Assembly (NCBI GenBank): GCA_964386525.1
Contig: CAYLSO010000184.1
Coordinates: forward strand, 1-11,147
DNA: 11,147 bases
DNA from: CAYLSO01 sp964386525
Lineage (GTDB): Bacteria; Eisenbacteria; RBG-16-71-46; DASYSL01
Direction: 5' to 3'
Under the pieces are notes generated by a model, which saw only the letters and a list, made by a program, of their open reading frames with translations, was not told the DNA's origin and did not search any database. A program made the position numbers and the translations under genes. Shown here piece by piece: positions 1 to 5,537 of the stretch; position 1 is the stretch's first letter; each line of letters begins with the position of its first letter.

Positions 1-999
1 GCGGAACTCCGAGGCGTACTCGACCTCGACCGGGATGCGGGCGTGCTCCTCGAGGAGGTACTCGCCGATGAGGGCGGCGTGCCAGGAGGTGCCGCACGCG
101 GTGATGATGATGCGGCGCACCTCGCGCAGCTCCTCGGGCCGGAGGTTGAGGCCGCCGAGCCGGGCGGTGCCGTCGCCCACCTGCAGCCGCCCGCGCATCG
201 CGTTGCGCACCGAGTCGGGCTGCTCGAAGATCTCCTTGAGCATGAAGTGCGCGAAGCCGCCCTTCTCGATCATCTCGAGATCCCACTCCACCTGCTCCAC
301 CTTCTTCTCGAGCCGCTCGCGGTGGATGGTGGAGGTGCGGTAGCCGTCGCGCGCCAGCGTGCACATCTCGCCGTCGTTCAGGTAGACCACCTGGCGCGTG
401 TGGCCGAGGATGGGCGCCACGTCCGAGGCCAGGAAGTACTCCCCTTGCCCCACCCCGATGACCAGCGGCGAGCCATGGCGCGCGCCCACCACCACGCCCG
501 GATGGTCCCCGTGGCACACGGCGATGCCGTAGGTGCCCTCGACCAGCTGCAGGGCGCTCGAGACCGCCTCCTCCAGCGAGTGGCCGGGCAGGTACTTCTC
601 GATCAGGTGCGCCAGGACCTCGGTGTCGGTGTCGGTCGCGAACCGGTGGCCTTCCTCGAGCAGGATCTTCTTGAGCGAGGTGTGGTTCTCGATGATGCCG
701 TTGTGCACCAGGGCGAGGCGTCCGGAGCAGTCGGCGTGCGGGTGGGCGTTGCGGTCGTTGGGCTCGCCATGCGTGGCCCAGCGGGTGTGGGCGATGCCTT
801 CGGTGGCGGCCGGGCGCTCACCCTCCAGGCGCTGCTCCAGGGCGGAGATCTTCCCCGCGCACTTCACCGTGCGGATGTTCCCGTTCTCCGGGAAGGCGAC
901 CCCGGCCGAGTCGTAGCCCCGGTACTCGAGGCGCTTGAGCCCCTCGACCAGGATACGCAGGCTCGGCTGATTGCCCAGGTATGCCACGATCCCGCACAT
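1..999 (-). CDS. glmS: Glutamine--fructose-6-phosphate aminotransferase, N-terminal part (runs off left edge)
   Basis: GlmS makes glucosamine-6-phosphate from fructose-6-phosphate and glutamine, the first committed step of UDP-GlcNAc (peptidoglycan and LPS) synthesis in the cytoplasm. The ATG at 999 is followed directly by Cys2, the nucleophile of the N-terminal amidotransferase, in MCGIVAYLGN. Further family motifs are EYRGYDSAG (about 25-33), HTRWATHG (71-78) and HNGIIEN (99-105). The first SIS (sugar isomerase) domain begins around residue 290 with ACGTSWHA, and the sequence leaves the window at YASEFR. The visible 333 codons are a little over half of the usual ~610. A GGGAGG Shine-Dalgarno element lies about 7 nt before the ATG. 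It is 39 nt downstream of glmM on the same strand, so cotranscription is likely. No glmS-ribozyme-like leader is possible in so short a gap. The frame is uninterrupted. Confidence 0.97.
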   Translation of the reverse strand, partial: MCGIVAYLGNQPSLRILVEGLKRLEYRGYDSAGVAFPENGNIRTVKCAGKISALEQRLEGERPAATEGIAHTRWATHGEPNDRNAHPHADCSGRLALVHNGIIENHTSLKKILLEEGHRFATDTDTEVLAHLIEKYLPGHSLEEAVSSALQLVEGTYGIAVCHGDHPGVVVGARHGSPLVIGVGQGEYFLASDVAPILGHTRQVVYLNDGEMCTLARDGYRTSTIHRERLEKKVEQVEWDLEMIEKGGFAHFMLKEIFEQPDSVRNAMRGRLQVGDGTARLGGLNLRPEELREVRRIIITACGTSWHAALIGEYLLEEHARIPVEVEYASEFR

Positions 1000-1010
1000 G
1001 AGTCGCCCTC

Positions 1011-1030
1011 CCGCGCGGCCCGCCGCGCGG
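1011..1030 (-). promoter_or_regulatory. Hairpin in the glmM-glmS gap, next to the glmS ribosome binding site
   Basis: The octamer CCGCGCGG, itself a palindrome, occurs twice (1011-1018 and 1023-1030) with four bases between, so the transcript can fold an 8-bp all-GC stem with a 4-nt loop. On the minus-strand mRNA the stem ends where the glmS Shine-Dalgarno GGGAGG begins. No T-tract follows, so it is not a standard terminator. It may tune translation or mark an RNA-processing point. The role is inferred; in GC-rich DNA such stems can also arise by chance. Confidence 0.4.
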
Positions 1031-1038
1031 CCCTGATT

Positions 1039-2412
1039 CTACGAGATTCCGCCGCTTCCCGTGAGGGCCTCCCGGGCCTGGGCACAGAGCTCCCGCGCCC
1101 GGGCCTCGTCGGCCGCCTCGGCGATGACGCGCACCATCGGCTCGGTGCCCGAGGGCCGCACGTGCAGCCACTCCCCCGCCCAGGCGAAGCGCAGCCCGTC
1201 GGCAGTGTCCAGCCGCGCATCGGCGAAGCGCCGCGCCACCCGCGCCCGGGCCTCGGCCCAGGCGACCCCTTCCACCTTCTCCTTGCGCATCGCGTACCCC
1301 CCGAAGGCCGCCCGCGCCCGCGACATCGGCCCGGCGCCGCCCGCCAGGTACTGGGCGGCGAGCAGGGCCGCCACGGTGCCGTCGCGCCCGAGGTGCGCCG
1401 CCGGCACGATGACGCCGCCGTTGCCCTCGCCGCCGACCACGGCGCCCGCCGCCCGCATCGCCTCGACCACGTTGCTCTCCCCGACCGGGGCGCGCGTGAA
1501 GGGCACGCCGTGGCGCGCCGCCAGGTCCTCGCTGGCCCGCGACGTGGAGAGGTTGACGACCACCGGGCCCGGCCGCGCCGCCAGCACCACGGCGACGGCG
1601 ATGGCCAGCGTCAGTTCCTCGCCCAGCGGCTCGCCGCGCTCGTCCACCAGGGCGGCGCGATCGCCGTCGGGGTCATGCGCCACCCCGAAGTGGGCACCCG
1701 TCTCGACCACCCGCCGGCCCAGCGCCGCCAGGTTCTCCGCCAGCGGCTCGAGCCCGCGCGTGAACTGCCCGTCCGGCACGCAGTCGAGCTCGACCACCTC
1801 GCAGCCCGCCTCGCGCAGGGCGCGCGGCGTGCTCAAACCCCCGACCGAGCGGCAGCCGTCCACCACGACGCGCAGCCCCGCCGCCGCGATGCGCTCGCGG
1901 CTCACCTCGGGCACCGCGAAGGCCCGCGCCACGTGCCAGGCGACGGCCCGGTCCTCGCGCGCCACCCGCATCGCCTCCCGGCCCACCGAGAGGTCTTCCA
2001 AGAGGGCCGCGTCGGCGGCCGCGAACAGCCGCCCGATGCGCGCAGGGCCCAGGAAGGTGCCGTCCGGCCCCACGAACTTGAGGCCGTTCCACGGCGCCGG
2101 GTTGTGGCTCGCCGTCAGGATGATGCCGCCCGCCGCGCCGAGTTCCTCGACCGCCACCTGGACGGCCGGCGTGGCACACAGACCCAGGTCGGTCACGCCC
2201 GCCCCGGAGGCCGCCAGTCCCTCGGCCACGGCCTCGCCCAGGCGCGGCCCCGAGGGGCGCGAATCGCGCCCCACGGCGATGGCTCCGCCCCCGACCTCGG
2301 CCGCGAACGCCGCGGCGTGGGCCCGGGCGACGTCGTCGGTCAGTCCCCGACCCACGATGCCCCGCAGCCCGGAGACGCTTCTTACCAGATCGATCGCCAC
2401 GCTGTTCTCCAT
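1039..2412 (-). CDS. glmM: Phosphoglucosamine mutase / phosphohexomutase, archaeal-like type
   Basis: Alpha-D-phosphohexomutase that probably converts glucosamine-6-phosphate to glucosamine-1-phosphate, the step after GlmS. All four signature loops of the family are present in order. These are the catalytic phosphoserine loop TASHNP (Ser102), the metal-binding loop DPDGDR (247-252), the sugar-binding loop GEGNGG (328-333) and the phosphate-binding loop RPSGTEP (419-425). The N terminus reads SVSGLRGIVG. The GEGNGG loop differs from the GEQSGH of ordinary bacterial GlmM and resembles the archaeal GlmM group. Phosphomannomutase or phosphoglucomutase activity is therefore possible, but the glmS neighbour favours glucosamine phosphate. 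The 457-residue length is normal. The start is uncertain: the ATG at 2412 has only a weak G-rich upstream element, whereas the in-frame GTG at 2400 has GGAG 6 nt before it. An upstream in-frame start at 2469 would abut the tRNA terminator and is unlikely. Confidence 0.9.
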   Translation of the reverse strand: MENSVAIDLVRSVSGLRGIVGRGLTDDVARAHAAAFAAEVGGGAIAVGRDSRPSGPRLGEAVAEGLAASGAGVTDLGLCATPAVQVAVEELGAAGGIILTASHNPAPWNGLKFVGPDGTFLGPARIGRLFAAADAALLEDLSVGREAMRVAREDRAVAWHVARAFAVPEVSRERIAAAGLRVVVDGCRSVGGLSTPRALREAGCEVVELDCVPDGQFTRGLEPLAENLAALGRRVVETGAHFGVAHDPDGDRAALVDERGEPLGEELTLAIAVAVVLAARPGPVVVNLSTSRASEDLAARHGVPFTRAPVGESNVVEAMRAAGAVVGGEGNGGVIVPAAHLGRDGTVAALLAAQYLAGGAGPMSRARAAFGGYAMRKEKVEGVAWAEARARVARRFADARLDTADGLRFAWAGEWLHVRPSGTEPMVRVIAEAADEARARELCAQAREALTGSGGIS

Positions 2413-2467
2413 CGGCGCCCCCGGGCGCCGAGCCGCCCACGCCGGCCGGGGGCCGCCGCGTCGCGAC

Positions 2468-2520
2468 AAACAAAAGGGGCCAGGCGCCGGCCGCTTTTCC
2501 CGCGGCCGCTTCCCGGCCCC
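2468..2520 (-). terminator. Rho-independent terminator after the tRNA genes
   Basis: Read on the minus strand, GGGGCC (2515-2520) can pair with GGCCCC (2476-2481). Between them, CGGCCGC pairs with GCGGCCG as an inner stem. The outer stem is followed at once by TTTTGTTT (2468-2475), an unusual T-rich run in this GC-rich window. It lies about 55 nt past the tRNA-Thr 3' end and about 55 nt before the glmM start, so it should separate the tRNA unit from glmM-glmS, or attenuate readthrough into it. No clear promoter is visible between it and glmM. Confidence 0.65.
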
Positions 2521-2575
2521 GGCGCGCCGACCTCTGGCCCTGTGCCGCTTGCCACCCGTCCGCGACTGAGTGGAC

Positions 2576-2651
2576 TGGAGCTGGTGAGCGGAATCGAACC
2601 GCTGACCTGCGCATTACGAGTGCGCTGCTCTACCAGCTGAGCTACACCAGC
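2576..2651 (-). tRNA. tRNA-Thr(CGT)
   Basis: A full cloverleaf can be drawn on the minus strand. The acceptor stem is GCTGGTG/CACCAGC, the D stem GCTC/GAGC, the anticodon stem GCGCA/TGCGC with loop CTCGTAA, and the T stem AGCGG/CCGCT with loop TTCGATT. The anticodon is CGT (2616-2618), which reads ACG threonine codons. The discriminator is T and the 3' CCA is encoded (2576-2578). It is the second gene of a two-tRNA unit, 39 nt after tRNA-Phe. Confidence 0.97.
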
Positions 2652-2690
2652 TCCGCGGTCCGGATCGCCGGACAGGTCGTCAGGGAAGGA

Positions 2691-2766
2691 TGGTGCGACC
2701 CCGCGGAGTCGAACCGCGGACACCCAGATTTTCAGTCTGGTGCTCTACCAGCTGAGCTAGGGTCGC
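2691..2766 (-). tRNA. tRNA-Phe(GAA)
   Basis: A full cloverleaf is present on the minus strand. The acceptor stem is GCGACCC/GGGTCGC, the D stem GCTC/GAGC, the anticodon stem CCAGA/TCTGG with loop CTGAAAA, and the T stem CGCGG/CCGCG with loop TTCGACT. The anticodon is GAA (2731-2733). The discriminator is A and the CCA end is encoded (2691-2693). It is the first gene of the unit, about 45 nt after the predicted transcription start. Confidence 0.97.
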
Positions 2767-2816
2767 AGGCCGGCGTGTGGCGGCGGGACGCGCCGGCGCG
2801 CGACTCGCGAGGTCAT

Positions 2817-2846
2817 TTTCTAGCACGCGGTTGCCGCGCCGGTCAA
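2817..2846 (-). promoter_or_regulatory. Sigma-70-type promoter of the tRNA-Phe/tRNA-Thr unit
   Basis: On the minus strand a -35 element TTGACC (2841-2846) is separated by 18 bp from a -10 element TAGAAA (2817-2822). The -10 is preceded by TGC, an extended -10 (TGn) motif. Transcription would start near 2810, about 45 nt before tRNA-Phe, with a GC-rich stretch just after the -10 as is common for stable-RNA promoters. It lies in the 130-nt gap after the kinase gene. The prediction is from consensus matching only. Confidence 0.6.
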
Positions 2847-2848
2847 GA

Positions 2849-2865
2849 GCGCCCAGGGCGGGCGC
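2849..2865 (-). terminator. Weak hairpin after the kinase-like gene
   Basis: GCGCCC (2849-2854) and GGGCGC (2860-2865) form a 6-bp stem with a 5-nt loop, about 30 nt past the kinase stop codon and just before the -35 of the tRNA promoter. Only a short pyrimidine run (TCTT) follows on the minus strand, so termination would be weak at best. In this GC-rich background a chance stem cannot be excluded. Confidence 0.25.
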
Positions 2866-2896
2866 CGGCGGCGCGCCAGGCGTCTTCCGACCGAGC

Positions 2897-4846
2897 CTAC
2901 GCCTGGGCCACGCGGTTGCGCCGCTCGCCGCCCCAGCGGCGGCGGTCCCGGCCAGCGCGGCGGTCCTCGTTGCCGATGATCGGCAGTTGGAGCCCCAGGA
3001 TCTGACCCCAGTCCCCCTCGCGCCGCACCCCGATCTCGCCGCCGTGGTCGCGCACGATGCGCTGCGCCAGGGCCAGGCCCAGCCCGGGGCCGTGGCGGCC
3101 GCCGGTCGCGAAGGGCACGAAGAGGTTTTCCAGGAGGTCGCCGCCCAGCGGCGGCCCGTCGTGCGCCGTCTCCACCACGGCCACGCCGCCCTCCAGCCGC
3201 GTCTCCACCTTGACGCAGCCGCCCGCGGCCACGCCCTCCAGCGCACTCTGCAGCACGTTGTGGATCGCCTGCGAGATCTTGTCCCCGTCGAGCAGCAGCG
3301 TCGGGAGGTCGGGCGACAGCCGCTTCACCAGGCGCACCCGCTTGCGGGCCAGCTCGGGACCGATCTGCTCGAGCCGCTCCTGCACGATGTGGTTGAGGCT
3401 CACCAGGCCGAGATGGAAGCGCTGCAGCGCGGCGTACTGCAGGTGCTCGGCGGCCAGCCGCTCGAGGCGCTCGCCCTCGCGCACCACGATCTCCAGGTAC
3501 TCGCGGTTCGGGTCGCCTTCCGCCAGCGCCCCGTGCACCCGCCGCGCGAAACCAGCGATGGAGGCCAGCGGACTGGTCATCTCCCGCGCCATCCGCACGC
3601 TCATCTCGCCCAGCTGCGCCAGGCTCTGGGCGCGCACCGCAAGGCGCTCCGCCTCCTCGTAGCGGCGCTCCGCCGCGCCCACGCGCGCCGACAGCCCCGC
3701 CTGCTCGACCAGCAGCGCGCCGAGAGCGGCGAACAACGCGACCAGGTCCTGATCCTCGCGCGTGAACGCCGCGGGCTCCCCCGTGTCGTCCCCCGCGCCG
3801 CCATGGATCAGCAGCGCTCCCCGCGTGCGGCCGAGCGCCACCAGCGGCGCTCCGGTCACCGATCCCAGGCCCCGCGCCGCCGGTCCCAGCCGCGAGTCGA
3901 GGGCCGCGTCCTCCAGCAGCGGCGACTCGCGCTGGAAGACGCAGGCCTCCGCCAGCGGCCGCAGCTCGCCCGCCCGCGCCGCGTTCTCGTCGGAGTCGTG
4001 CGGGCCCACCGCCCGCTCCAGCCGCACGCCTCGGCCGGTGGCGTCGGTGAGCCACAGGGAGGCCCCCTGCGCCCCGCTGGCCTGCGCGGTCACGCGCGTC
4101 AGCCGGGCCAGGGCCGCCGCCAGCCCTTGCGGCTCGCACAACCCGCGCACCACCTCGCGCACCGTGTCGAGCTGGGCGCGGCGCAGGCGCCCCCGCTCCA
4201 CCGCCCGCAGGCCGGCCACCGCGAGGCCCGCCTGGGCGGCCAGGAACGCCAGCATCGCCTCGGCGCCGCCGACCGGCAGCCCGTCGCCGCCGGCCCGCGT
4301 GGCCACCAGCACCGCTTCGGCCCGCCCCGCCATCGCCACCGGAGCCGCCACGTACGCGCGCACGCCGAGGCGCTCGCACCACAGCGGGCTCATCTCGCCG
4401 TCGCGCGACGTGGCGCGGCGGGGCCGCCCGTCCATGCAGGAGGCCGCCGCCGGGTCCCCGCCCTCCGCGATCGGCAGGTGCAGCGTGCGCACCAGCCCCG
4501 TGAGCTCCGGCGCGAGGGCTTCGAAGTCGTCACCGGAGGCCAGCTCGGCCCATGCACCGGCGTCACCCGACAGCGGCGCCGCCTCCTCGGGATGCCGGGA
4601 CCCCAGCGCCAGGTCGCCGCTCAGTTCCCGTTTCCGCTTGGCACTGCGCCGCACGCGGAGCAGGAAGGCGCGGTCCGCACCGACGGCCGGCGAAGTGGCG
4701 GCTGCGGCCAACGCCAGACGCAGCACCTCGGCCTCGCTCTCGGCTTCGTGCAGCGCCGCGACCCAGGCGCCGAGCTCGCTCTCGCGCCCGGCTTGGGTCG
4801 TCGCGTCGTGGGAGGGACAGGGGCTAGCGCCTGGTTGCCGGGTCAC
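2897..4846 (-). CDS. GAF-domain histidine-kinase-like protein lacking the phosphoacceptor histidine
   Basis: A 649-residue soluble signal-transduction protein with no membrane segment or signal peptide. Two GAF-like regions (roughly 25-215 and 233-383) precede a short coiled coil (385-410), a HisKA-like dimerisation helix pair (405-475) and a HATPase-like domain (515-625). The family would normally autophosphorylate on the H-box histidine. Here the H box reads MAREMTSPLASI, with Arg421 (codon 3584-3586) where histidine belongs. The N box is N530-VLQ-S534, so the second Asn is lost, and the G1 box reads HDGPPL instead of DxGxG. The G2 motif GPGLGLALA (586-594) is intact, so nucleotide binding is possible but catalysis is doubtful. 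The start chosen is GTG 4846, with GGAGG 5 nt upstream. The frame stays open to 5194 but would then overlap the divergent DUF3467 gene and its promoter. A sigma-54-type promoter lies about 90 nt upstream. No response regulator is adjacent. Confidence 0.85.
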   Translation of the reverse strand: MTRQPGASPCPSHDATTQAGRESELGAWVAALHEAESEAEVLRLALAAAATSPAVGADRAFLLRVRRSAKRKRELSGDLALGSRHPEEAAPLSGDAGAWAELASGDDFEALAPELTGLVRTLHLPIAEGGDPAAASCMDGRPRRATSRDGEMSPLWCERLGVRAYVAAPVAMAGRAEAVLVATRAGGDGLPVGGAEAMLAFLAAQAGLAVAGLRAVERGRLRRAQLDTVREVVRGLCEPQGLAAALARLTRVTAQASGAQGASLWLTDATGRGVRLERAVGPHDSDENAARAGELRPLAEACVFQRESPLLEDAALDSRLGPAARGLGSVTGAPLVALGRTRGALLIHGGAGDDTGEPAAFTREDQDLVALFAALGALLVEQAGLSARVGAAERRYEEAERLAVRAQSLAQLGEMSVRMAREMTSPLASIAGFARRVHGALAEGDPNREYLEIVVREGERLERLAAEHLQYAALQRFHLGLVSLNHIVQERLEQIGPELARKRVRLVKRLSPDLPTLLLDGDKISQAIHNVLQSALEGVAAGGCVKVETRLEGGVAVVETAHDGPPLGGDLLENLFVPFATGGRHGPGLGLALAQRIVRDHGGEIGVRREGDWGQILGLQLPIIGNEDRRAGRDRRRWGGERRNRVAQA

Positions 4847-4933
4847 GATCTCCTCCGCGTTGCCGTCCGGTGGCGAATGGGACACCTCTCCCCCGAGCGC
4901 TGCGGGCGCGGCCGAGGGCCACCTCCGAGAAAC

Positions 4934-4949
4934 AGCAAAGCGCGTGCCA
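4934..4949 (-). promoter_or_regulatory. Sigma-54 (RpoN) promoter upstream of the kinase-like gene
   Basis: On the minus strand the sequence TGGCAC-GCGCT-TTGCT matches the sigma-54 consensus TGGCAC-N5-TTGCW at every conserved position, including the -24 GG and -12 GC with 10 nt between them. Transcription would begin near 4923, giving a leader of about 75 nt to the GTG at 4846. Such promoters need an AAA+ enhancer-binding activator bound upstream. A candidate inverted repeat lies at 5009-5035. This is a consensus match only, though an exact one in the correct orientation inside a true intergenic region. Confidence 0.65.
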
Positions 4950-5008
4950 CGCGACGGCGGATCGTTTTGGCGAGCAGAGGGTTGCGTCTGGGGGCCGCTG
5001 CCGCCGGG

Positions 5009-5035
5009 GTCGGGCAGATTGCACCGCCGCCCGAC
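5009..5035. promoter_or_regulatory. Perfect inverted repeat between the divergent promoters (candidate activator site)
   Basis: GTCGGGC (5009-5015) and GCCCGAC (5029-5035) are perfect 7-bp arms separated by 13 bp, the size and symmetry of a dimeric regulator site. Its right arm directly abuts the -35 of the DUF3467 promoter (5036). Relative to the predicted sigma-54 start at about 4923 it covers roughly -86 to -112, a usual position for an enhancer-binding protein. It could therefore activate one promoter and affect the other. No regulator gene is in the window to pair with it. Confidence 0.4.
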
Positions 5036-5064
5036 TTGACGCCCACCCCCTGCACCCCTAGGCT
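5036..5064 (+). promoter_or_regulatory. Sigma-70-type promoter of the DUF3467 gene
   Basis: A -35 element TTGACG (5036-5041) and a -10 element TAGGCT (5059-5064) are separated by exactly 17 bp. Transcription would start near 5071, leaving a leader of about 77 nt before the ATG at 5148. This placement also argues against the earlier in-frame ATG at 5067 as the translation start. Confidence 0.6.
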
Positions 5065-5072
5065 GAATGCGC

Positions 5073-5129
5073 CGCCGCGGCTTGCATTCCGCGGCGCGCG
5101 ATTTCTCCCCCTGCCGGGGGGAATCCCCC
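5073..5129 (+). promoter_or_regulatory. Structured leader of the DUF3467 mRNA
   Basis: Two structures follow the predicted transcription start. An 8-bp stem CGCCGCGG/CCGCGGCG (5073-5080, 5089-5096) closes an 8-nt loop. Next come CCCCC (5107-5111), GGGGGG (5116-5121) and CCCCC (5125-5129). The central G-run can pair with either C-run but not both, giving two mutually exclusive hairpins about 10 nt before the Shine-Dalgarno GGAG. It matches no riboswitch class I recognise. A regulatory role is speculative. Confidence 0.3.
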
Positions 5130-5147
5130 GTGAACCCGGAGTCCGCC

Positions 5148-5474
5148 ATGGACGAGAAGTCGAACCGCGCCCCCGTCCCAGCGCCGCAATCCATCTCGAT
5201 CGAGTTAGGTGAGAAGGAGGCCGAGGGAATCTACTCGAACCTGTGCGTGATCTCCCACTCCTCGTCCGAGGTCATCCTCGATTTCGCGCGCACCATGCCC
5301 GGCATCAACAAGACCCGCGTACACGCGCGCATCATCATGACGCCGCAGCACGCCAAGTCGCTGCTGGGAGCCCTGGGCACCAACCTCGCGAAGTTCGAGG
5401 AGCAGTTCGGCGTCATCCCGGCGGCCGGGCCCGACGGACGCCTGGACCGCGACAAGAAGGGGATCGGCTCCTGA
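5148..5474 (+). CDS. DUF3467 family protein
   Basis: A 108-residue protein whose core, from EAEGIYSNLCVISHS (25-39) through EVILDFARTMPG (41-52) and ARIIMTPQHAKSLLGAL (60-76) to NLAKFEEQFG, I recognise as the small DUF3467 family. Its biochemical function is not known to me. It has no signal peptide, membrane segment or cysteine cluster, so it is probably cytoplasmic. The charged N terminus and the Gly/Asp/Lys-rich tail look unstructured. The ATG at 5148 is preceded by GGAG with 6-nt spacing. An in-frame GTG at 5130 sits in the leader hairpin and the ATG at 5067 lies at the promoter, so both are less likely. It is the only plus-strand gene here, divergent from the kinase-like gene and convergent with the acyltransferase gene 63 nt away. 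Confidence 0.88.
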   Translation: MDEKSNRAPVPAPQSISIELGEKEAEGIYSNLCVISHSSSEVILDFARTMPGINKTRVHARIIMTPQHAKSLLGALGTNLAKFEEQFGVIPAAGPDGRLDRDKKGIGS

Positions 5475-5480
5475 GTCCGC

Positions 5481-5492
5481 CCCCGGCCGGGG
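5481..5492. other. GC palindrome in the convergent gap
   Basis: CCCCGGCCGGGG is a perfect palindrome able to form a 4-bp stem with a GGCC loop, 6 nt after the DUF3467 stop and in the 63-nt gap between two converging genes. A bidirectional terminator would be expected here, but neither strand carries a T-tract, so any termination would need Rho or another mechanism. Confidence 0.25.
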
Positions 5493-5537
5493 TGTGAGTC
5501 GAGGCTCGAGCGCCGCCGGCCAGCCCCCCCGCCCCGC

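Noticed and set aside
43..2640. Very long plus-strand open frame (865 codons) opposite glmS, glmM and the tRNA-Thr gene
   Set aside because: It is antisense to two clearly recognised genes and a tRNA, is rich in Arg/His/Pro/Ala with no domain, and has no supporting ribosome site. Long antisense frames are expected in such GC-rich DNA.
5067..5147. Extended start of the DUF3467 protein at ATG 5067
   Set aside because: It lies three bases after the predicted -10 element and would encode Arg-rich, unconserved sequence across the leader hairpins. ATG 5148 has GGAG at ideal spacing.
4847..5194. N-terminal extension of the kinase-like protein to an ATG at 5194
   Set aside because: It would cover both predicted promoters and the start of the divergent DUF3467 gene, is Pro/Arg/Ser-rich without domain, and the GTG at 4846 has an excellent ribosome site.
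2777..5212. Plus-strand open frame (811 codons) opposite the kinase-like gene
   Set aside because: Composition (Arg, His, Gln, Ala) is typical of an antisense shadow. It crosses the divergent intergenic region and runs into the DUF3467 gene in another frame.
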